26,829 bases of DNA from Magicicada cassinii (GCA_028571305.1 JAOXNS010444255.1:1-26829), one strand, 5' to 3'; counted from the first letter of the stretch, positions 1 through 11,473 are shown. Notes: generated from the letters alone by a model not told the origin. Program-made: numbers and translations.

Positions 1-1010
1 AAAAATTATAGCAGTTAGCAAATTCATAAAAGAAATAGTAAGGATGGCTGCTAATTTAAACAATACGAAAGATAATTTATTCTTAGGATGTGTCATTTGA
101 TTTTTAAACAAATTTTCTAATTTTTAATTTAGGTTAAATTATTTTAGTGAATCATACTTTAATCAACGTGTTTTACATGCAACAAGATTAATAGCACCCT
201 ATAAAGTAAAACAATTTGATTACTTTCCCATTTTATGATTATCATTGTTATGTCTTGTAACTATATGTACCATTCTGTTTTGGTTGCACAGTCGGAAAAA
301 CTTTATAACGTGAAACAATTTTACTGGATTACATTTCATGTTTTTGCATGCAGTCGAATAAATTAAGAATATTTAAAAGCTTTGATCAATTACGAGATAA
401 ATTTGTTGGTAATATTTAATTCAAGTAAATGTTTGTCACTACGTAAATTACTATTTATGTAAGTTATACAGTTGTGTGTTAATTAGACTGGTCAACGTGA
501 TTGTATTCACAAGAAAACTAAATGAGGTAGTCTAGTGCTTTATTTAATTTTGAATTCAGAAGTGTAATTAAAATTTTCCCAGCAGGCGTAGATTCTGTTT
601 TGCTGTCACTTTTTAAAATTGGATTTTCGCATATTGTTTGAACTGCCATGTGGATACTTAAATTAAATAACAGTTTTTTTCACGATGTATAGAAGAAATT
701 GATGCGTTATGTTATGTTTAATTATTAAACGAGAAGTCTTCGAAGGTTTACTCATGTCTTGTCATGTTCAGATTTAAAGAATGTAGCCTTGTGGTGTAAA
801 AAGGTAGTCAGTACTTACTTGATAGTGAATCTGTAAGCAGGACATTTTACTTCCTTCCTCTTTAGATGTTTATTGAGCAAGGTGTAGTATGTTGTTTTGT
901 TTGTTTCAATTATGACAAGAAAGTGTGTAAATAAGCCAGACAGTTTCTTCCTGTTTGCGGTGACAAACCTTTAAGTCTTAGAGGCGAAATTTCACGCCAC
1001 TAGTAAAACG
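1..1010. other. AT-rich sequence without a recognisable feature
   Basis: I see no gene, RNA or repeat in this stretch. Stops are frequent in all frames and there is no run of splice-flanked open frame. A 9-base stretch near position 523 resembles the start of let-7, but it does not continue and is not called. Confidence 0.6.
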
Positions 1011-1014
1011 TGTC

Positions 1015-1429
1015 ATGGAGTTTACTACGGGTGCCGTCCACATGTTCGGCTGCTCATCGGATGGAAAAAAGAAACACATCATATGCTATTTGCAGTTCCC
1101 ATTTTGGAGAGAATATATGGACCATTTAAAGAATTCTTATATTTCTTTAGCTAATATTAAAGGAAGTACATCTAAAAAAAATATACAGTTAATTATATTC
1201 GAATTTGCCATCTGTAATGAAGCCTGTATTATGCAGGGAAGACCATCCTGTACCAATATACCCCCATACGATCTTAAATGTAAAATCTTATTCTGACCTG
1301 TAAAAGTACCAAAGGTTTTTATAAGTGATCCTACTTGCAAAGCATTGTGTGAGTAATCCTACAACTCACAAATTTCTAGATTTTGGATTGAAACCTGTCT
1401 AAATAACAATCTAACTTTTTAACTTCCAG
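1015..1429 (+). other. Possible upstream extension of the 1.43-2.17 kb fossil
   Basis: A 93-codon open frame (1015-1296) contains WREYMDHLKNS, which has the spacing of the WRLFIDSSK-x-S block that precedes the LWDSR block in the family described at 1430-2165. The rest of the frame is poorly matched, and the stretch 1297-1429 shows nothing clear. It could equally be a chance open frame. It is not a credible host gene: there is no supporting exon structure and no recognised domain. Confidence 0.28.
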
Positions 1430-2165
1430 GTTCCTAGCATCTAATTTACTACAGAAATATAAAAGAACATGCAGTTATCGTAGCTGCCATAGTGATCTGA
1501 AAGATTACTTCTCTGAAACTTGTGTGAATGGGACAGCAGAGGTAAGAAATCTCACTACGTTAGAAATTGTGATCTACCCGTGAATCTCTTTTCTGTGACA
1601 AGTAACACTTTAGGGGATGCTAAAGTATTCATAATTGAGAATCATGAAACATTCTGTGCATGCAATTAATACAGAAATCTGGTGAATTTTTGTACCAAAA
1701 ATCAAAATTCCTCACAGTTTGTGTTGCAAAATGGAAAGAAGGGATTCTTATGGGGTTTAATAATAAGATCACTAATGCATGATAAACATTTCGGAAGATC
1801 GTTAAAACCACTGGAAATAGCAACTTTGCAGTCATTGAAAAGTATCGGTTGAAATTTTTTTAGAAATCATATAGCAGAAAAATATTAAGATGTAGTGGCT
1901 GATATTTAAATTAATACAAAGCTACGGGATGAAACATGTTTTAAAAATTTCCATCTTGACTCTCATCTAGTCTTATTCCCATAAAATCTTGGGACTGTAA
2001 GCGATGAGCACTGCGAGCATTTTGATCGGACGATTTTCACAGTACAAAGGAGGGTTCGAGGCAAATGGAGTCCTAGTATACTGGCTGACTATTGCTAAAC
2101 CAAGGAGAGAAATATCCCAGATGCAAAATACGCCTGGAAATCGTCATCTACCACTTTCTAGGTAA
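1430..2165 (+). mobile_element. Broken copy of a repeat-borne arthropod protein, class unassigned
   Basis: The + strand translation follows, block by block and in the right order, a protein I remember as recurring in many copies in arthropod genomes, usually annotated only as uncharacterised. Blocks seen include LCEWDSRGKKSHYV near 1520-1560, KWKEGILMG near 1730, SLMHDKHF near 1770, FFRNHIAEKY near 1855, HLDSHL near 1955, LGTVSDEH near 1990 and KWSPSILADYC near 2065-2095. Remembered family counterparts are CLWDSR..HY, KEGIFVGP, FLGN.KAENY, MSLKIHFLHSHLDFFPEN, SDEHGERFHQD and SPSMLADYCW. The copy is an old fossil with several in-frame stops and at least one frame change. Family resemblance (a WRLFIDSSK-like stretch) may reach upstream to about 1015. 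No terminal repeats or target duplications were found, so the class (DNA element, retroelement or virus-like) stays open. The match is strong in pattern but has not been checked by a search. Confidence 0.62.
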
Positions 2166-2169
2166 ACCA

Positions 2170-3220
2170 GAATACTGTAAGTAGTACAGTTATCGTAATG
2201 AGTTACATAGTATGAGTTACATACCTAGTTACTAATTTTATTAAAATTCAAACAGGTATCACATTAAAACATAAAAATTAATATTGTTATTTGTGACTAA
2301 ATTAAGCTGATAATTAGTGAGTTCACTGGTGTCTGTTTTTATTTCCACTGTACAATACGACGATGTGGGAGACAGTCGTAACTTATGAAAGAAAACAGTT
2401 GTTTTTATAGACCAGCAGTGTTATTCAGATGCTCACCGTTTCAGCAATTGCTTTAAATTCCAGTAGCTATGCAATTTGTCTCACCAGGAATTCTATTGGT
2501 GCCTAAATTGTACATAGTGTATGTTTAAATACAGTTCTTTATTATTTACATTGTAGGCCTTCTATACATTTTACGTAAAAATTTGTGCTCTGCTTTACAA
2601 ATTTATATTAGTTCCGTTCTAGCAGATTGTATTACGGTTTTACGGAAAAAACAACACGTCTTTTACGGAATACAAGACCGTCTTTTACCGTCTTGGCCAT
2701 GTCAGATGGTGTATCAAAACTGGGTGATGGGCTCGGACTATTAGCGGCAGTAAGGGGTGGAAATAATAATAAGAAATATTATATCGTGTAAAAAAACGTA
2801 TTCTACAAAAACACAACTTTTCTAGTTATGCCTCTTTTAATAATATAAATGTGTAATGATTGTCAGTAATACATCCTTTGTGAATATAAAAATTGAAATT
2901 TAAGTTTAGTCTTTGGACATTATAAAGTTACTACCAGTTACTTTTGTAGCAATGAGTGTTGTACACACTAGTGTACTAATAAATACAGTGACTATGTATG
3001 TCGACGTAAAAACCTTTGATAAATCAAATATAACTGAAATGATATAATATATGAACGACAGTTAAATTTAAATTCTTGAATCTAAATGAAATAAAATGAG
3101 AAGAAAACATTAAATGTAAATAACGGAATGTTTTCTCAGTTGGAAGAAAACTAGTACTATATATAGGTAACAGTACTATAAGAAAGGTAAGAAAGATAAA
3201 CAACTCATACAATTTCTAAG
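2170..3220. other. AT-rich sequence, one small tandem repeat
   Basis: No gene is seen. A minus-strand frame at 3024-3212 is low in complexity (F, L, I, S rich), as expected for chance frames in AT-rich DNA. A short direct repeat at 2639-2695 is listed separately. Confidence 0.5.
2639..2695. repeat. Short direct repeats built on CGTCTTTTAC
   Basis: CGTCTTTTAC occurs at 2657-2666 and 2679-2688, and TTTACGGA at 2639-2646 and 2661-2668. Together with the adjoining CCGTCTTGG, these look like a few decayed units of a roughly 22-base tandem repeat. No function is implied. Confidence 0.4.
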
Positions 3221-3223
3221 AGA

Positions 3224-3385
3224 CATGCCACTCTATTCACGCAGCGTGAATACATTTCCTTCAAGTGGATTGGAGGACCCGACGAGGAAACTGTATAGAA
3301 TTTTGAAGAGCAACAAGAATAAATATGACGTAGGGAAACATCTGCATAGAAAGACAGTTTCAGACAGTGAGTCACACTCATAGGG
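3224..3385 (+). CDS. Small orphan open frame, 53 codons, unrecognised
   Basis: From ATG at 3224 the frame reads MPLYSRSVNTFPSSG and continues through GLEDPTRKLYRIL to end SDSESHS with TAG at 3383. The composition is mixed and hydrophilic, rich in K, R and S, unlike the F/L/I-rich chance frames around it. There is no signal peptide, membrane segment or domain I recognise, and no Kozak, promoter or splice evidence was established. It may be a small host peptide, part of an exon, a repeat fragment or chance. Confidence 0.18.
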
Positions 3386-3389
3386 AACC

Positions 3390-4515
3390 TGTGTGCACAC
3401 TTTTAAGAAATACGGTTGTGTGAATATAGGCGACTTAGCGCGAGTTATTAGTAACTGGCTTTATAGGCAGTGTCTGACGTAAAACTAAAACAAATTTAAA
3501 AGTTACAGTGTTTTACTTCCTTCAGAACATATCATAAATTATATTATTATTATTCTTACTACGGTCTCCTTGATGGTCGTACAGTACAGTGGAAAACAAA
3601 ATACAAGACACCAATGAAATCGATATTAACCAGTTTCAGTTATCAAAATTACAAATCATAATCAAGTTGTACAATAAACCGAGCAAAATTTGTCCACACA
3701 CAATAATAATGTTAACTAATAGAGTGCCGCACAATCATAAAACAATAACACCTTCGGCGCAATACCTCGAACCTCACTTGAATATATCGCCACTTAAACT
3801 GAAACTAAGCGGGAGCTGTCGTTGTTTAAATAGATATCACAAGTATTCCAGAATAATCCATAATACGCGTCAACACTACTAGAAAACACTAGAGCGTAAT
3901 TGCTTGCTGCCTTGAACACAGTGCGCGCGGACCGCTGAAGTCTGGAACATTCTCGCTTGTTGACTTGTGATATGTGTCACGTAATTGTCTTTCATCTCAA
4001 ATTATCAGAAACATGTACACACGCACACACATTACAGCTGGACTCTGCTGGGATAGCCGAGATACATGTAGAATGTTCTATAATGGCATAACAATATTCA
4101 CGGTATAATGCATATTTCGGAAGTTTAATATTTTATGTTTGTCTACCCGCCTTACCTTTGAATGCGACTGAAGAAATTACTAACTGTAGAAGGAATCACG
4201 CTTTTGTTACTTGGACCGATGTCGGTTTCCTGAAAGATTATTTTCAAATTTAATAAGTACTAACTGTGTAAAAATCAAAAAGGACTATGGAAACATAAGC
4301 TGGATAAGCAAATTTGTTTAAATGTTATAATTAATATGCCCCTGCAGTACTTTTGAAGGAAGCGAGACATACGTCTCAGTAAACTAAAGTTCGCTGTCGA
4401 AACCTTCTTTTACTAAAACTATAATTCGATCACAATTTTCTCGCTTAAAGTTTTGACTCCCAGAGGTCGTATTCAGAAGATACGGGTGGGGTATTCAGTA
4501 CTTTTCAAAAAGACA
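3390..4515. other. No recognisable feature
   Basis: A 97-codon + frame at 3589-3882 begins at an ATG but has no recognised motif, is N/I/K/H rich and has no splice or TATA context, so it is not called. Two 8-base GAA-nn-TTC inverted words (3945-3952 and 4071-4078) resemble minimal heat-shock-factor units but lie 118 bases apart and are not convincing. Confidence 0.5.
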
Positions 4516-4518
4516 TAA

Positions 4519-4695
4519 CAATTTCTAGTGTCCAACAAGGCAAACCCACTACCACTCTCTGCTGCTGAAGATGACTTTAGTTTTTTTGGAGACAAAATTT
4601 TAAGAGAAAAAAATTACTATAAATTAGTCAGGAACGAGACTTCACTAGTTAATAATCAACTTCAGCACATTTTATCAGCAAACTCATTTCATTGA
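4519..4695 (+). CDS. Orphan open frame, faintly BESS-like, unrecognised
   Basis: The frame is open from just after a stop at 4516-4518 to TGA at 4693-4695, 58 codons. The part around residues 17-58 reads AEDDFSFFGDKIL and later LVNNQLQHIL. A D-D/E-x-x-FF/FG start followed by a helix ending in QxxI/L is the loose pattern of BESS-type motifs found at the C-terminus of MADF-BESS proteins and of some insect transposon-associated proteins. There is no MADF domain upstream, no start codon near the beginning and no clear splice acceptor. It may be a fragment of an exon or of an old element, or chance. Confidence 0.17.
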   Translation, partial: QFLVSNKANPLPLSAAEDDFSFFGDKILREKNYYKLVRNETSLVNNQLQHILSANSFH

Positions 4696-4699
4696 GGAT

Positions 4700-5290
4700 T
4701 TTGAACCCGAAGTTCAAATTCCGCTGCTGCCGTTCCCATAATTTGCAAGGACCTCTTTCTCCTAACAGTTATGCAAAATCTCCATATCATATTAATCTCT
4801 TGATTTTAGTGATGGAATTGTGTTTTATTCTTTTATCTCATAAGTTTTAATTTAGTCTAACGGATAGTCTACTACTGCACCGTGAGTAACAGTTTAAAAA
4901 ATTTTTAATCATTTGATAATAACATTGGCACTGATAAAATAAAGACGTTTAGTAAAATACATGACACTGGTACACAGAATATATATTACACACTCACGGC
5001 GAGAAGTAGGCAACCGATCAAGATGTTATCTACCTAGTATCATATACATTCACACTCACACGCATTAACCATAAGCCACAAATACCTCATTCGAACTATC
5101 AAGTTTATATGTACTGTATTACGCGAATGTGTATTTCGTATCGTTCCCACAGTAGTGTTCGGATTGTAGTAATTATTTCTAAAGATGCCAACTTTATTGT
5201 GTATTGTTTGTTAAGCAAATAAGTGTGGTTTTCAAGTTTAGCCAACGTTGCAGTTTCCACTCGAGATATTGGAACTGTCTCGTAGCGGTA
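4700..5290. other. No recognisable feature
   Basis: AT-rich sequence with frequent stops on both strands. Its right end leads into the candidate core promoter near 5329. Confidence 0.5.
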
Positions 5291-5306
5291 TTGCGTACTT
5301 CCTGCC

Positions 5307-5336
5307 GCTTATAAGCACAGCAACTGCTTATAAATA
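5307..5336 (+). promoter_or_regulatory. Candidate TATA-box core promoter
   Basis: TATAAATA at 5329-5336 sits in a locally GC-richer setting, the classical arrangement of a TATA-containing insect promoter. GCTTATAA is present twice, at 5307-5314 and 5326-5333. A start would be expected near 5360, but no clean initiator (TCAGT-like) lies there. A GTAAGT donor-like site follows at 5637 (preceded by TGC, so not a full consensus), which could end a non-coding first exon. No downstream coding exon was found. TATA words arise easily by chance in AT-rich DNA. Confidence 0.22.
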
Positions 5337-5649
5337 CGGCCAGCCGATTAAGGAGAAGAATACAGCGATAAGAATTATTATTAGGCAGTGGTGTGTTTTA
5401 TTTGGTCAGCAATATTAAAAGTAAAGTGTTAATTATATATAATTTCGTTTGAATGTTTTTGTTCTCAGTTACCTATTATTTGTTGTGATAGTGAGTATTG
5501 AACAATTTTAAGCTTGGAAAGTTGTTGTGTATGAGTGTCTTTGTTGTTGTTAAACTTTTATTAAGTTTGTTATCATCGATTTCCCTGATACTTTTTTTTA
5601 CTATTTAAACACGAGAAAAAGTGTTCTTGGGAATGCGTAAGTGACTTAA

Positions 5650-8190
5650 CATTTTTACTTTAAGGGTCGTAGTTGTTACTTTTTTACGTTTATAGCAATT
5701 AAATTGCCCCATAGTAGCTACAGATTTCTTTAATAACAGCTAGATATAAAAAATTATAGTCTTCAGAGAAGTTAATCATGACGAAAGAAAATTAATTAAA
5801 TAACTGATGACGGATAAAAGTAATTTTTATTAAAATATAAGTAATATTTAGGTGCTTATACCGGTTTATATTTTTTGAATTTTAAGATATAATTGTGCAC
5901 ACTGCATGGTGAAAAATGTTCCGTAAAATTGAACATTGCCGAGGGATATAACTAGAATACCTGATAAAAGATTTAGTAACACTAGAAAATCGCAAGGTTC
6001 TGGTGTGAGGGAAATGATTTATTACTGTCGTAACAGCAGTGTAAAAGTGTGTAAACGGAGAGAGAGAGCCAGCAGATTGGCGTTTTGGCCGCTTTTTTTT
6101 CCCACGCCACTTTATCTGTTGTATCGCTCCTTATTTTTTATTTCTGTAGCCGAAACTACAACATTCCCGAAACTATATTTTTAACTTTTGATTGTAATAC
6201 GACGTCACTAGTCGTGTCAAAGGCGTCTCCTGGTTTCTACCTATTTAATACACAAAGAATTTTAGGCATATGTAGTAGTATTGTCTTACAGAAAGTGTAC
6301 ACTTCCATCTATACACTTACGTCTTAGGCTTCTGTTTAGTTGCATACTTGGTCTACCTATCATCTGACGCACTTGTGGAAATTGGCTAGTGGATTTGTTT
6401 TTATTAGAATGTAAATGTTTGCAAAGGAACAAAAAAACACTGTCACCTAGGTGACTGTGGAAACGTTGACATGCAGTCGTGTAAAGTGAAAATGAAAAAC
6501 AGCTTCGCCTAATACAAGGAAAGAACAAAAAACGGTTTAACTTTGTAATAACGGGGTAGACTTCAGTTCTTTACCTAGTCACGGCAAAATGTATATTCAA
6601 ATCAATTGGTTAAAATGAAGAAAAAACACTTGCATGCAATATGCATAATCAGTATTGTTTTAGAGCCTTAATAATATTAATATTTATATATTTATTTGAC
6701 TGACACTTTTTTCAATGATCTATACACACCTACAAAATTATCAAGGGTGCTATTGACAGCCAAGTTTGTCAGTTTGAATTAGATAACAAATACGAAAAAT
6801 TATAATTTCTTTCATCTTTTTTTTCTTTGTTTCTTTTAGTCTTATGCGAAAGTTTGAATTTTACCAACATGCCTTATGGCTACCGATAATTCATTTCCTT
6901 TTGGTCGGCAATTCACAAAACTCATCAAAATTAATTTAGAAGATATTAATTTGACATTAGTTAACCACTTTTATTGTAGGTCGTAGAAATATTGAACACT
7001 GGCTACACATGAGATTCCTTTAATACATCGTTCTCCCTCCTCCGGCTATAACTTTTCCCATGCTTTTATCTGCCTTAGCCTATATCAATTTTTGGTGCCT
7101 ATGCTTTGGAGCCAACATGATATAGTGAGCATGTACCTGTGAGTATCACAGGTAGCGTTTTTTCTTAGTGTCTTTCTTTATGCTGTCATATTTTTGTTCA
7201 TGTATGGTAGTCTTATCATGGGTACATTTGCCTTTTTCATTTAGCATATTACGTTCAATTACTGTAAATGGTAATAGTGTCTACATAATCTTCGTATAAT
7301 ATTATACAATCTTCGTTCTCGTCAGAGAAAATCCTAAGATTACCAACGTTTTAGTTTAAAAAAGGAACCGGTTCTATTGAAAGTCCAGTTCAAAGGTCAA
7401 GAATACAATACCAAAATAATAATATTGCTCTAGACGGAGTTTCTAATGCAGTAGCCTATATCAGTTTTTATAATACGGCCAAAAATTATGGAATAAAGCA
7501 ATTATAGTCTAACAAGTCTTATGAATTGCATTCTTAACGTTTCCATAATCATTATACGTGGTATAATATGAAATAATTGTAACGTACACCTGAAGGCATT
7601 TGAATTTGGATTCAAAAATACATTTGACAATAGATATACCATGTTTGCAGTCAATACAGGTTTTAAAAAATGCAGTGGAAAATGACTGTTTACATTTTAT
7701 TAAATGGTTTTATTATCATACGTACTATTTTTTTGTCTTCTATGTTTTAAGTTTAACAGATTGAATCATCGTGAATCTTGTTGTTTACCACACTTTACTC
7801 TTGCTATCACTGTTTTAACTTTTCCATTTGTTACCCTCTTTAATAACGGTAGTAAAACACTCATTCTCCAATGTATTTATTCGTAATTAATAAAATATAT
7901 GTTTCTCCTTTAGTTTGATTTAAGAAAAATTACTAAGGTAATTTTTACTTTTTAAAGATAATACTATTAAAAAAACAATTGTGGACGGTAAATGATGTGA
8001 ACAAAAAGGCTTGATGCAATCTTTTGCCGTAACTAAATGTCTTAGATGAAGCAATCGCTGTTTCGAACACATTAAAAACTATTAATGTCGGTAATTAGCA
8101 TATCTACGGTACAAACGTAAAAGTGAGAGACTCACATGCTTCAGATACAAAAAGAGAATAAAGTAAAAGGCTATAGACGCATTGAAAGTA
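5650..8190. other. Long AT-rich stretch without a supported gene
   Basis: Several 60-80 codon frames occur (for example 6085-6327 + and 6286-6528 -), but they overlap on opposite strands, lack family motifs and have residue content typical of AT-rich noise. The only structured item I noticed is the palindrome at 6438-6459. Confidence 0.5.
6438..6459. other. 22-base near-perfect palindrome
   Basis: A perfect 14-base inverted repeat, GTCACCTAGGTGAC (6442-6455), extends to 22 bases with one mismatch pair. It has no loop, so it would suit a dimeric protein site better than an RNA hairpin. No neighbouring gene gives it a role. Confidence 0.5.
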
Positions 8191-8195
8191 CATAG

Positions 8196-8414
8196 GCTTA
8201 TTGGTTAAAAACAGTCAGCAACTGGACACAAAAACACGCTGCTGAACAAATATTCAAAACAGTTGAAAACGAAGAGCAACGAGCCAATGTAATTGCAAGT
8301 TTGAGGGGGGAGCTGGCATTGTACATGAAGAAGAAATATTCTACTTTAAGAAATATTACTAATACAGTTAGTCCTGTGACAGCAAATCAAGCTGCTAATA
8401 TTACAAAAAGGTGA
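8196..8414 (+). CDS. Exon-like orphan open frame, unrecognised
   Basis: An uninterrupted 72-codon frame runs between TAG (8193-8195) and TGA (8412-8414). The product is balanced and hydrophilic, including NEEQRANVIASLRGEL and YMKKKYSTLRN, then VSPVTANQAANITK, which looks like real protein rather than AT noise. The frame ends on a good donor context, AAAAAG/GTGAGA (exon end 8410), and a possible acceptor AG lies at 8213-8214, giving a 196-base exon open throughout; the pyrimidine tract before it is weak. There is no ATG near the start. I do not recognise a family. It could be a host exon, a retrocopy piece or an old transposon fragment. Confidence 0.3.
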   Translation, partial: AYWLKTVSNWTQKHAAEQIFKTVENEEQRANVIASLRGELALYMKKKYSTLRNITNTVSPVTANQAANITKR

Positions 8415-8719
8415 GAGGAAATGCACTTATATAAGAACTTTACATTTCATACTTTAATAAAGTGTTAGCAGAGATTGCTCATTTAATAATACATACCTCT
8501 ACATTACACGCTGTAATACAAAAACAATATTTGAGAGTGTGCTCGTGAGTTTTACATGTCGTAGTAGATAATGCACCTTGGGAAACATGGTTTATTATTC
8601 CTGAGAAAGCATTTACTCAGATTGGATCTAAGCCAATTCTAAAATTGAAGTACATCCAAAGTTGTCGTGTATTCCTGACTATGGCTCATTTTCATTACTG
8701 TTCTATAATTATTATGCCT

Positions 8720-11470
8720 ACGTAAATGTTTCCAGACTTTACAGGTACATAACGTATTTTATATATTTCGCAACAATAAACATTGCAAGATATTTATGAT
8801 TAATTCTTCTAAATTTTAAATGCTCTCATTAAGATTCCTTTAAAAATATCAAGTGTCGAACTTGATTTAAATGTAACGAAACATGGCTTATATTCATTAT
8901 GGATTACTTAATCCTTTACCAGTTTGTTTCAGGTTAGAATAAACATATGGAAAATATGGTTGTTTCATTTATTTTCATATTATTTTTATTCGACCTCTAC
9001 CTTTGTTTTTACCTGTGTTCTGTCTACGTTTCAATTTGAATGTACGCTTTGCTCTAAATCTCATTACTATATAATTTTAAAGAAAAAGGGAACAACTATT
9101 TTACTAAACTGCATAAACTCAAAGTCTGGTTGGGCGTCAAAAAACTGTATATGAGTTACCAGTTTGAACCCATATATTACTTTGCTTACATATCGTGTTG
9201 ATAGATTTTATCCACTACCTCATTACAATACTTACCTACATAATTATTTATGTCGTAATATGCTTAGTATATTTTTTTGGAAAACATGTTTTTCGTACAA
9301 AATTATCAACACATGTCAACTATAATATCGTCGTAAAGCCTGTCAGAAAATGCAAGTATGGAATGAACTTAACGTGGCCATAGAAGATATGTAGTAGATA
9401 ATGGTGGATGTACTTTCAAAAAATCATTATTAAGTAAATACGCAGTTTATTTTTTCCCAGAGCACTTTGGTCTGGTACCGCTAAAAGTAATACTCATCAA
9501 ACGGCATGTGTACTGTATATACATGTGATAATTAGCTCACCATTCTCTTTACTCTGCGCGCTTATACTGACTACATGTCCAATGTATTGTATAGGCTCCT
9601 AAAGGCTTTCAATAAGTTTGTATTTGTACAAGCATGCTAAATTTGTCTTTAATAAAACGCAAAAGGACCACAAACATGTAGGAAGTAGTACGCTTTTAAA
9701 CTCTGTTGTGCTTAATTACAGGTATATATTCGACTACGGAGGTGGTCAGGATGCCTTCTGCTTTAAGCATTCACAGCATCATTTCTTCAGGGTAGGAATA
9801 CACTATTATAATCTGCAATGAACTGTTTATTTAAAAATATTCATTTCCCACCATACCAACTGGAAAGACAGATGGAAACAATTTGAGGAATATAAACCGT
9901 TTGCATGATGAGGTACCTATCTTATTAGAACAATAAAAGTCCATGTCTTAAACAGATGTGAATAAACAAGACGGTGGTGTCTACAACCAGCCACACAGCA
10001 GAATACTATACAAGGGGATATTATCAATGTTTACGTCACAAAATAGGCGAGGTCATTTCAACAATGTGATTTCGAGGCCATTCAACAAAAGGCGAGGCCA
10101 TTTCAAGTACATGAATTTTTTTAAATTTTATTACCTGTTACAATATACGTCGTTACGTTTCAAAATATTCAGATCCCCTAGTAACGTACAATTTCCTCAA
10201 GTATGTTTTTTCACACACTTCACGAAATTACATACACACATTCGTCTGAGCAACGCTTCTGCCTAGAAATATATACAACCTCGAGTGTTCTTCATTGTTT
10301 ATATTTTATTGCTTCTTTGTACGTTGACAAAAAGATACGGTCATTATAACACACCCAAAACACTGCTGTAATGTTCTATCTATCATTACATCCTTTTCAA
10401 TTTAATATTGTTTTTAAAAGTATTATGTGTTTCAAACAAACAGGTGTGTGCGTAGTTAACTTAACACGAAAGCCTAAAATTTTTGTTGTTAAAATAGATA
10501 CAAAAATTAACAATAAATACTGGCAATTAAATTTTATTGCACAATAAATTCCTTGAAATATAAGTAACTATCTTATGTAAGTATCTAAATGTTATTGTGT
10601 GTTCTGCCTTATATACTCATGTTATATTTTAGAACAATTTTTCTGTGATGTGTTACCAATAACTTCATTTTGTAAATGTGATGTGTTTGTAAATGTTCCT
10701 ATGATAACAGAGCTTATGGAATCACATCCCCCGAAGAGCTGTCATAACCATTCATAAATAATTCTAGAATAGGAGTTACTGTAAATTAATAGTTTATGAA
10801 ATAATTTCTGAAACTGCAAATTATCTAGACGCAATTTTGTTAATATTTTGATCCATGTTTCGAGAAGGAAAATTAAATTTCTCTGCCAGTAATAGAATCT
10901 GTGGCGGGTAGTAGAGAAATAATTAATAGGTCAGAGCATAATATGAATATTTTATGTGAATGTATGCATACAGTACATAAATAATAATAATAACAACTGT
11001 CACAAAATTATTTGTATTTGTACAGGACCGACAAATTAATTCCAAAACAGTAATTTAAGGCACACGTAGTAATATTTACATGGAATTTATTACTATAAAA
11101 AGCATAATGACCTTCGGAATGTATATATCTTTACTTTTTTAAATTATTGACTACCTCTGGCGTGGCGTTAAATGAATGAATGCACAATTATTTTAAATAT
11201 TATATGTGTCGTAAAAACACAATTTGACAATTGAAATAATTTGTTTGTAGAAAAAAAGTCAAGACTACGCATTTTCTCTTTACTTTTGCCAATGCGTTCC
11301 CGGTTGGATGCCTACCTGCTATCTGGTAAATTCCCAGTCAAGCACTGTTACTCAGTATTTTTACAAAGATTGCTTTATTTCCTAACAACGTGACACGCCT
11401 CAGAGTCTTCAACGATAGTCGTATCTCTATAGCCTGTATAATGAAACACATACTGTAACATTTTCAAAAC
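8720..11470. other. AT-rich sequence without a supported gene
   Basis: Chance frames of 60-100 codons (for example 9958-10266 +) have no motifs or splice context. A second protein-like frame of about 55 codons just upstream (around 8548-8715 +, containing VDNAPWETWF) lies near the exon-like frame at 8196 but cannot be tied to it. A three-copy short repeat is listed at 10046. Confidence 0.45.
10046..10107. repeat. Three imperfect copies of a GGCGAGGTCATTTCAAC-like word
   Basis: The word appears at 10046-10062, 10071-10086 and 10091-10107, spaced 20-25 bases apart, with small substitutions and one deleted base. It is a decayed tandem repeat of about 20-25 bases per unit. Confidence 0.6.
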
Positions 11471-11473
11471 TAA

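Noticed and set aside
523-531. TGAGGTAGT, the first nine bases of let-7
   Set aside because: The remaining mature sequence does not match and no precursor hairpin is evident. Nine bases are expected by chance in 27 kb on two strands often enough to ignore.
1430-1541. A 112-base host exon with a textbook acceptor (branch point, TTTTTAACTTCCAG) and donor GCAGAG/GTAAGA, open in one frame
   Set aside because: The donor falls inside the LCEWDSRGKKSHYV block of the repeat-borne protein, read in another frame, and homology runs straight through the supposed splice site. The exon look is a coincidence.
2043-2161. A second host exon (AG at 2041-2042, GT at 2162-2163) whose phase fits the first
   Set aside because: The alternative frame carries the KWSPSILADYC block of the same fossil element across the whole interval, which explains the sequence better.
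3589-3882. A 97-codon open frame starting with ATG
   Set aside because: N/I/K/H-rich, no domain, no promoter or splice context. It looks like a chance frame.
3945-4078. Two GAAnnTTC inverted words that could be heat-shock elements
   Set aside because: Single 8-base units 118 bases apart do not form the clustered nGAAn array needed for heat-shock-factor binding, and no gene adjoins.
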